A program made the translations under genes and the position numbers. A stretch of DNA of 5,214 nucleotides from Acidobacteriota bacterium (GTDB lineage: Bacteria; Acidobacteriota; Terriglobia; Terriglobales; Acidobacteriaceae). This document shows positions 1-3,256 of this stretch, one piece after another. The DNA lies in assembly GCA_003225655.1 (NCBI GenBank), contig QIAW01000393.1, positions 1 to 5,214 on the forward strand. Reading direction: 5' to 3'. Numbering within the stretch: the stretch's first letter is position 1; each line of letters begins with the position of its first letter. The notes beneath the pieces were generated by a model, which was not told where the DNA came from, searched no databases, and was given only the letters and a program-made list of their open reading frames with translations.

Positions 1-397
1 TTTTGTTGCAGAAGCTATCCACGGCATCCGAGGTCTGCTTCGAGATGTGCTTGGATAGCGAGTCACCCGGACCATAGACTCCTAGCTCCTGCGTCAGTTG
101 GCTGCTCTTGGAAGCATCAATGTTCTTGACGTTGACCTCGACGGCAAGGACCTTCGAGGCTGCAAAAACAGATTCCATGCCCTGAGGTAGGGGGTACAGC
201 TCCGGGGTGGCCACGTGGATCGATCCCACCAGGTACACTCTCGCGGTTGGCGAAGTGACCTTCCACATCAGGAAACGCCGCGGGCTGGCCGGTTCCACTA
301 TGGATGGCTGCGGCTTTGCTGATTGCCGTGCGGCGCTCTGGGCGTGTGCCTGGCATGCAGCCAGAGCTATGAACAAAGTGAATAAAGCTTGTTTCAA
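1..397 (-). CDS. TraB/GumN (TIKI-like) family exported protein, partial, C-terminus off the left edge
   Basis: The reading frame is open on the minus strand from a TTG at 395-397 to the window edge, giving 132 codons. The N-terminus looks like an export signal: Met-Lys, a hydrophobic run, then LAAC (Cys15) and QAHAQ. LAAC fits a lipobox, although the hydrophobic part is short and only one basic residue precedes it. The body carries the first family motif GSIH (residues 58-61), followed by VATPELYPLP and VLAVEVNV with the conserved Glu. Aligned by hand without gaps, 65 of 91 residues match the complete copy at 673-1608. Family knowledge: TraB/PrgY/GumN and TIKI proteins share two GxxH motifs and a Glu, proposed to form a metal-dependent active site; the second GxxH would lie outside the window. 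No ATG, GTG or TTG lies in frame in the roughly 60 bases upstream, so TTG is the best start, but no clear ribosome binding site precedes it. Substrate unknown. Confidence 0.8.
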   Translation of the reverse strand, partial: MKQALFTLFIALAACQAHAQSAARQSAKPQPSIVEPASPRRFLMWKVTSPTARVYLVGSIHVATPELYPLPQGMESVFAASKVLAVEVNVKNIDASKSSQLTQELGVYGPGDSLSKHISKQTSDAVDSFCNK

Positions 398-434
398 AAA
401 TAGGTTTGTATCCGGGCACGGATTTATGAGCCTG

Positions 435-454
435 CCCTGAGCGAAGCCGAAGGG
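435..454. repeat. REP-like GC-rich 20-mer with mini-hairpin core
   Basis: The sequence CCCTGAGCGAAGCCGAAGGG starts with CCCT and ends with AGGG, so its ends can pair, and it contains GCGAAGC, known as an unusually stable DNA mini-hairpin. From memory, closely similar 20-mers (CCCTGAGC...CGAAGGG) are dispersed in intergenic regions of many bacteria, including Acidobacteriota; this cannot be tested here because only one copy is present. It lies between the two TraB/GumN genes and has no T-tract of a standard terminator. Confidence 0.45.
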
Positions 455-464
455 TGCCGAAAAA

Positions 465-510
465 GCTCTACAAATCACGGCTTTCAGCCCTTGAGGCGCT
501 CTATAAATCA
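465..510. repeat. Short imperfect direct repeat, 465-477 and 498-510
   Basis: GCTCTACAAATCA (465-477) recurs as GCTCTATAAATCA (498-510), 12 of 13 bases identical and 33 bases apart. It lies inside the 390-533 inverted repeat, in the spacer upstream of the partial TraB/GumN gene. It could be a pair of operator half-sites or chance; nothing else supports a role. Confidence 0.25.
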
Positions 511-607
511 TCTTCGCAGATATTTTTGAAACACACTCTAGACAAACTGCATTCCTGCGGAAACTATCCGGCATGGGGATTTTCATATATGTGGAAGCGG
601 CTAATAA

Positions 608-613
608 ATTATA
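608..613 (-). promoter_or_regulatory. Possible -10 box for the partial TraB/GumN gene
   Basis: Read on the minus strand these bases are TATAAT, a perfect sigma-70 -10 consensus. Nothing like TTGACA sits 16-18 bases upstream, so the -35 element is missing or weak. Transcription from here would give the 1-397 gene a leader of about 200 bases that includes both arms of the inverted repeat. The box lies downstream of the stop of the 673-1608 gene, so the second copy may have its own promoter. Confidence 0.3.
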
Positions 614-672
614 GACGTTCCTGCAGCGGCTTGGGCTTGATGTTCTTTAAACAACGACTTTGTAATTTTGAG

Positions 673-1608
673 TCATGGCGTCACTCGCTCCACGTGATAG
701 CCCTTGCCCTCGAGCAGCTTGACGATTCCCTTGCTGCCGACCAGGTGCCCGGCGCCAACCACCACGAAGCATTGCTCCCGGCCTTTCAGGTAATCCTCAA
801 CATGGGCCGCCATATTGACGTTGCGGTCTTCGACCAATCTCTTATAAAAGGACTTCGGCCCAGACTCTTCTTCCAACATCTGCTCGATCTTGCTGGTGTC
901 CCCGGCGAGATATGCCTCGTTCATCTTCTGCAGCGACTCTTTCGCGTTTTCCGCCTGCTTAAGCGTGGAAGCCAGCAACTCCTGCTGCTCGTCGTCCGAC
1001 CCGGAGGATAAGACCGCCATCTGGTAATCGGCGGATTCCAGTTCGTCAATTCGCTGCGTCGGCCTTACTTCGTTCATGAAGTGTTTATCAATTCCCAGTT
1101 CAGGCGACTCTCCGCTTTGCTCGACCGCAAAGACGGTGACCGTCATTGCTACCAGCCATGGCTTTAAGTGCTCAAACATCTCTCGCGGCATCCCGGATTT
1201 GTTGCAAAAGTTGTCCAGCGTATCCGACGTCTGTTTGGAAATATGCTGCGAGAGCGAGTCGCTCTCTCCATATATACCTTTCTCTTGTGCGAGCCCGAGC
1301 ACGCTGGTGGGATCGGTCTCCTTGACGTTCACCTCTACCGCCAGTACCTTGGACGCAGCAAAGGCAGATTCCATCGCGTCTGGAAGGGGATAGAACTCTG
1401 GTGTGGCCACATGAACCGACCCCAACAGATACACCGTCGCAGTAGGAGACGCAACCTTCCACAGCAGGAAGCGCCTGGATCCGGCTTGCCGCATGACTGC
1501 CGTATCGGCAGCCCTCTGCGCGTATGCCTGGCACGCCGCCAGGACCATCAAAAATGCGAGAAGGCGCGCTGCACTTCTGCGCAATCGCTCTAACATGGGC
1601 GTTTTCAT
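673..1608 (-). CDS. TraB/GumN (TIKI-like) family exported protein, complete
   Basis: This 311-residue protein matches the TraB/PrgY/GumN family over its full length, and its size is typical of the bacterial GumN-like members. Residues 1-31 form an export signal: a basic start with RR, a hydrophobic segment, then VLAAC (Cys26) and QAYAQ. LAAC fits a lipobox, so the product may be a lipoprotein; signal peptidase I cleavage near AYAQ is the alternative. The family hallmarks are present: GSVH at 63-66, Glu92 in VLAVEVNV, and GAGH at 285-288 followed by the GxxGxxxLLxxxGYxVxRV ending. In TIKI proteins the two GxxH motifs and the Glu are linked to metal-dependent peptidase activity; for this copy the activity is inferred and the substrate unknown. 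The ATG start is supported by AGGAG four bases upstream. It lies in tandem with, and upstream of, a paralogue at 1-397, and divergently from the gene at 1762-2252. Confidence 0.9.
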   Translation of the reverse strand: MKTPMLERLRRSAARLLAFLMVLAACQAYAQRAADTAVMRQAGSRRFLLWKVASPTATVYLLGSVHVATPEFYPLPDAMESAFAASKVLAVEVNVKETDPTSVLGLAQEKGIYGESDSLSQHISKQTSDTLDNFCNKSGMPREMFEHLKPWLVAMTVTVFAVEQSGESPELGIDKHFMNEVRPTQRIDELESADYQMAVLSSGSDDEQQELLASTLKQAENAKESLQKMNEAYLAGDTSKIEQMLEEESGPKSFYKRLVEDRNVNMAAHVEDYLKGREQCFVVVGAGHLVGSKGIVKLLEGKGYHVERVTP

Positions 1609-1612
1609 AGAA

Positions 1613-1617
1613 CTCCT
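1613..1617 (-). promoter_or_regulatory. Ribosome binding site of the complete TraB/GumN gene
   Basis: On the minus strand this reads AGGAG, followed by TTCT and the ATG at 1606-1608. The spacing is a little short but workable, and it fixes the start of the 311-residue protein. Confidence 0.6.
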
Positions 1618-1747
1618 GAGGTAACGAGGACACTATGGAGGTTTTGTTTCCGCGACAAGCATATCCCAAAACTGCCGCGCTATGTCGTCCTTTGCCGTCG
1701 AACGTCCAACGCCAAACCAATCCCATCATGCCATACTGCTCAGCATC

Positions 1748-1752
1748 AGGAG
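1748..1752 (+). promoter_or_regulatory. Ribosome binding site pointing to ATG 1762
   Basis: AGGAG lies nine bases before the ATG at 1762-1764. It is the only good Shine-Dalgarno sequence near the small exported-protein gene and argues that translation was meant to start at 1762, not at the GTG at 1800 where the body frame can first begin. Confidence 0.55.
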
Positions 1753-1761
1753 AAGAACATC

Positions 1762-1799
1762 ATGTATAGGCTCATTTTTAAGCTCATTTTTTTCTGCTG
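1762..1799 (+). other. Out-of-frame signal-peptide start of the downstream gene (T7 frame break at 1787-1793)
   Basis: From ATG 1762 the sequence encodes MYRLIFKLIFF and then leaves the frame of the body. The run of seven T residues at 1787-1793 is the break point. With eight T (or five) the frame would continue as LLVLVIALAAFSQ into the body at 1800, making a classical signal peptide with a basic start, a long hydrophobic core and an AxxS-type end. As written, the 1762 frame instead runs into SLLSQLSARR and an arginine-rich tail, implausible as protein. This may be a homopolymer sequencing error, a real mutation, or a slippage site. Confidence 0.6.
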
Positions 1800-2252
1800 G
1801 TGCTGGTCATTGCTCTCGCAGCTTTCAGCCAGGAGAATTCCACAGCGTCGCCTTCAGCTCCACCTTCGGCGGCTCAGCCTCCCGCCACGCTATCGAAGAA
1901 AGACCTGATGGCCAGAGACAAGATTTTTTACGTGTGCTCAGATACGTTTTACGTGAAGAAAGAGGAGCTCGAGAAGGGGCTGTTGAACCGGGAAGAGTTT
2001 GAAAAGTGGGGTCTCATGGTCACCCAGAATCAAAATGATGCGGATGCGATTCTTTCGGTGAAGCGGGCCCCTTTTCAAAACAATTTTCCTTACACCATTA
2101 CCGACCGCCAAAGCGGTATTCTGCTGATGGGCGGTGAGGTCAACTCCCTGTTTGGCACCGTGCCGGGAAAAATTGCTGCCGATCTTGTGAACAAATTGCG
2201 CCCCATCTACGAGCCCAAACCTAACCCTGCTGCCAAGCCCGCGTCCCCATAA
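1800..2252 (+). CDS. Small exported hypothetical protein (frame intact from GTG 1800; true start probably ATG 1762 across a T7 frame break)
   Basis: The frame from GTG 1800 to TAA 2250-2252 codes for 150 residues. It opens with the end of a hydrophobic signal segment (LVIALAAFSQ), then a Ser/Ala/Pro-rich linker (about residues 12-30), then a folded domain of about 105 residues containing KIFYVCSDTFYVKKEEL, an ADAILSVKR strand, a YTITDRQSGILLMGGEV strand pair and a final helix, and ends in a Pro/Ala/Lys-rich tail. The strand pattern recalls small periplasmic domains that other Acidobacteriota carry as hypothetical proteins, but I do not recognise a named family. There is no Shine-Dalgarno near 1800, and a TAA at 1779-1781 limits upstream extension in this frame. 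The ribosome binding site and ATG at 1748-1764 fit only if one T is added in the T run, giving about 163 residues. The protein is probably periplasmic or surface attached; its role is unknown. Confidence 0.7.
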   Translation: MLVIALAAFSQENSTASPSAPPSAAQPPATLSKKDLMARDKIFYVCSDTFYVKKEELEKGLLNREEFEKWGLMVTQNQNDADAILSVKRAPFQNNFPYTITDRQSGILLMGGEVNSLFGTVPGKIAADLVNKLRPIYEPKPNPAAKPASP

Positions 2253-2391
2253 CAGGAGAAACTTCGTCCTTAACTTTGAAGAGACGCTCCAGTGACCTGC
2301 TCTCAAGCCGCTATTTCGCCCCTGCGCCTGGATCATTCATGAGGTGCGCGATGACGACGGCAAGACCACCCACCAGCGCCAGAACCGGGGT

Positions 2392-2424
2392 CCCCGCTAC
2401 GCGCCGGTTTTGCGCGTAGTGGGG
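2392..2424. repeat. Long intergenic hairpin, 13-bp stem with 7-base loop
   Basis: CCCCGCTACGCGC (2392-2404) pairs with GCGCGTAGTGGGG (2412-2424) across the loop CGGTTTT; the only imperfection is a G-T pair that is a wobble in RNA. It lies 140 bases after the stop of the small exported-protein gene. No T-run follows, so it is not a standard intrinsic terminator. From memory, similar CCCCGC...GCGTAGTGGGG units recur between genes in Acidobacteriota, so a REP-like element is my preferred reading. Confidence 0.5.
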
Positions 2425-2448
2425 TGGGAGAGGCGCGGCCAGAGGGTA

Positions 2449-2470
2449 GCTCCCAGCAAACAATGGGAGC
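2449..2470. repeat. 7-bp hairpin, GCTCCCA/TGGGAGC
   Basis: GCTCCCA (2449-2455) and TGGGAGC (2464-2470) are exact complements around an 8-base loop. It sits 24 bases after the larger hairpin and may belong to the same repeat unit. No T-tract follows. Confidence 0.35.
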
Positions 2471-2610
2471 ACTCAGCCCGGATTGTTCAAATTTCACGAT
2501 GGTTAGCCAGATGATTGTAGGACGTAGTTGGAGACCCCAGCTTGTAACGCTTTCGACTGGGCCCGCAATTTGTGGAATTTCGGCCAGGGGCGGGATACGA
2601 TTGCGTTCTC

Positions 2611-2632
2611 AGCCATCTACTTATGGATGGCT
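2611..2632. repeat. 7-bp hairpin, AGCCATC/GATGGCT
   Basis: AGCCATC (2611-2617) and GATGGCT (2626-2632) are exact complements around an 8-base loop, about 50 bases before the sigma factor start. It could be an operator or part of a leader; no direct support for either. Confidence 0.25.
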
Positions 2633-2672
2633 TGTTAATAATCCCGGTTCCTCATCGTCTTAGATAATAGAC

Positions 2673-2676
2673 GGAG
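2673..2676 (+). promoter_or_regulatory. Ribosome binding site of the sigma factor
   Basis: GGAG is followed by seven bases and then the ATG at 2684-2686. This supports the chosen start of the ECF sigma factor. Confidence 0.5.
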
Positions 2677-2683
2677 CAGCAGG

Positions 2684-2944
2684 ATGAAAACACTCGCAGT
2701 CATGGTCCAAACCAAGGAAGTTCGCCCGTGGTCCAGCGAAGTTGAAGAAGTATTCCGCACGCGCTATGCCGATGTCTTCCGGGCCGCTTATCGAATCACG
2801 GGGAGTCACAGTGATGCCGAAGATGTTCTGCAAACGCTGTTTCTGCGATTATTGCGGCGCGAATCCGGAGGCCAGACAGTCGCCAACCTGGGCGGCTACG
2901 TTTATCGCGCGGCGATCAATGCGGCGCTCGATGTGCTGCGCTAG
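2684..2944 (+). CDS. ECF-type RNA polymerase sigma-70 factor, region 2 half (ends at an in-frame amber codon)
   Basis: These 86 residues are the N-terminal half of an ECF (group 4) sigma factor, the subunit that directs RNA polymerase to alternative promoters. Region 2 is clear: FRTRYADVFRAAYRITG (about 24-40), the hallmark DAEDVLQTLFLRLLRR (44-59), and the GGYVYRAAINAALDVLR helix (70-86) that normally contacts the -10 element. The frame then meets TAG at 2942-2944 as codon 87. The same frame continues beyond it without another stop for 103 codons, and those codons encode sigma region 4. Relatives usually read LRSRRRHG here, so TCG to TAG is the simplest explanation. ECF factors normally need both regions on one chain of about 180-200 residues; the full frame would give 190. 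Options are a nonsense mutation, a sequencing error, amber readthrough, or a two-piece sigma factor. GGAG at 2673-2676 supports the ATG start. Confidence 0.85.
   Translation: MKTLAVMVQTKEVRPWSSEVEEVFRTRYADVFRAAYRITGSHSDAEDVLQTLFLRLLRRESGGQTVANLGGYVYRAAINAALDVLR
2942..2944 (+). other. In-frame amber codon in the linker between sigma regions 2 and 4
   Basis: TAG replaces a single codon in an otherwise open frame of 190 codons (2684-3256). It falls in the flexible linker between the two DNA-binding domains and is followed 25 bases later by a short hairpin (2969-2986). Confidence 0.8.
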
Positions 2945-2968
2945 CGGCGCCACGGGCCATGCATTCCA

Positions 2969-2986
2969 CTGCAGGAAGACCTGCAG
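2969..2986 (+). repeat. Perfect 7-bp hairpin downstream of the amber codon
   Basis: CTGCAGG (2969-2975) and CCTGCAG (2980-2986) pair exactly around the loop AAGA. It lies within the frame of the sigma factor linker. A structure soon after a stop codon can favour readthrough in some systems, but the stem is short and may be chance. Confidence 0.3.
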
Positions 2987-3013
2987 GCTGCGGCGCAAGG
3001 CTCACCTCACCGC

Positions 3014-3256
3014 ATGCTGGCGTCCAAGGAGACACAGGTTTGGCTGCGTGGCGCGCTGGCGGGCATGAATCCGCGCTGGGCCGAGGTTTTTATTCTGCGT
3101 TATTTCGATGAGTTTGATAACCGTGAGATCGCGCGTATGCTGCACATCTCGCGCGCTACCGTGGCCGTGACCCTTTACCGGGTGCATGAACAGCAAAGAG
3201 ATTACCAAATCATTACTGAAAGACACGATTCGTTCCATCCGTGCCGAGCAACCTGA
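3014..3256 (+). CDS. ECF-type sigma-70 factor, region 4 half (same frame as 2684-2944)
   Basis: This 80-residue frame, in phase with the region 2 half, holds sigma region 4: LRGALAGMNPRWAEVFILRYFDEFDN, then the helix-turn-helix REIARMLHISRATVAVTLYRV (about 34-54), which normally recognises the -35 element. The linker before it (3' of the amber codon, from 2945: RRHG...LQEDLQAAAQGSPHR) also reads like a normal ECF linker, so the two halves were one gene. ATG 3014 is the first standard start after the amber codon, but the nearest purine-rich stretch (AAGG, 2997-3000) is 13 bases away, so independent translation would be weak. The C-terminal tail (HEQQRDY to RAT) overlaps the next gene by 71 bases and does not look conserved. 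As a separate peptide it would resemble one subunit of a two-piece sigma factor; otherwise it is the back half of a broken gene. Confidence 0.7.
   Translation: MLASKETQVWLRGALAGMNPRWAEVFILRYFDEFDNREIARMLHISRATVAVTLYRVHEQQRDYQIITERHDSFHPCRAT

Larger units (their letters stand above)
390..533. repeat. 13-bp perfect inverted repeat, arms 390-402 and 521-533
   Basis: TGTTTCAAAAATA at 390-402 is the exact reverse complement of TATTTTTGAAACA at 521-533. The left arm covers the TTG start codon (395-397) of the minus-strand TraB/GumN gene. In that transcript the 521-533 arm is made first and could pair with the start region, about 117 bases apart. Alternatively the arms could be termini of a small non-autonomous element of about 144 bp; I saw no convincing target-site duplication. 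Role inferred only. Confidence 0.5.
2253..2683. other. Gene-poor 431-base spacer with hairpins upstream of the sigma factor
   Basis: I see no convincing gene here. An open frame at 2424-2663 (+) has no ribosome binding site or recognisable domain and runs through hairpin sequence. The stretch holds a long hairpin at 2392-2424, a 7-bp stem at 2449-2470 and a 7-bp stem at 2611-2632. No T-tract terminator follows the preceding gene. The AT-rich stretch at 2632-2668 (TTGTTAATAAT, later TAGATAAT) is a plausible promoter area for the sigma factor, but -35 and -10 spacing is not convincing. Confidence 0.6.

Noticed and set aside
117..419. Minus-strand frame of 100 residues starting at GTG 419
   Set aside because: It overlaps the partial TraB/GumN gene in another frame; the frame starting at TTG 397 matches the paralogue at 71% identity, so this one is a shadow.
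454..1011. Plus-strand frame of 185 residues
   Set aside because: It mostly lies antisense to the complete TraB/GumN gene, has no ribosome binding site, and its leucine/histidine-rich content is typical of an antisense shadow.
1172..1729. Minus-strand frame of 185 residues crossing the start of the TraB/GumN gene
   Set aside because: It is a shifted frame of the true gene, rich in Arg, Gly and Cys, without recognisable motifs.
2392..2424. Rho-independent terminator
   Set aside because: The stem is strong but is followed by GGGTGGGAG rather than a T-tract, and it lies 140 bases after the preceding stop.
2424..2663. Plus-strand frame of 79 residues before the sigma factor
   Set aside because: It starts at the edge of a hairpin, has no ribosome binding site, and its composition and lack of motifs suggest non-coding sequence.
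2742..3068. Plus-strand frame that crosses the amber position without a stop, suggesting a frameshift explanation for the split sigma factor
   Set aside because: Its sequence is Cys/Arg-rich without sigma motifs, while the original frame resumes sigma-like sequence right after the amber codon, so a frameshift is not needed.
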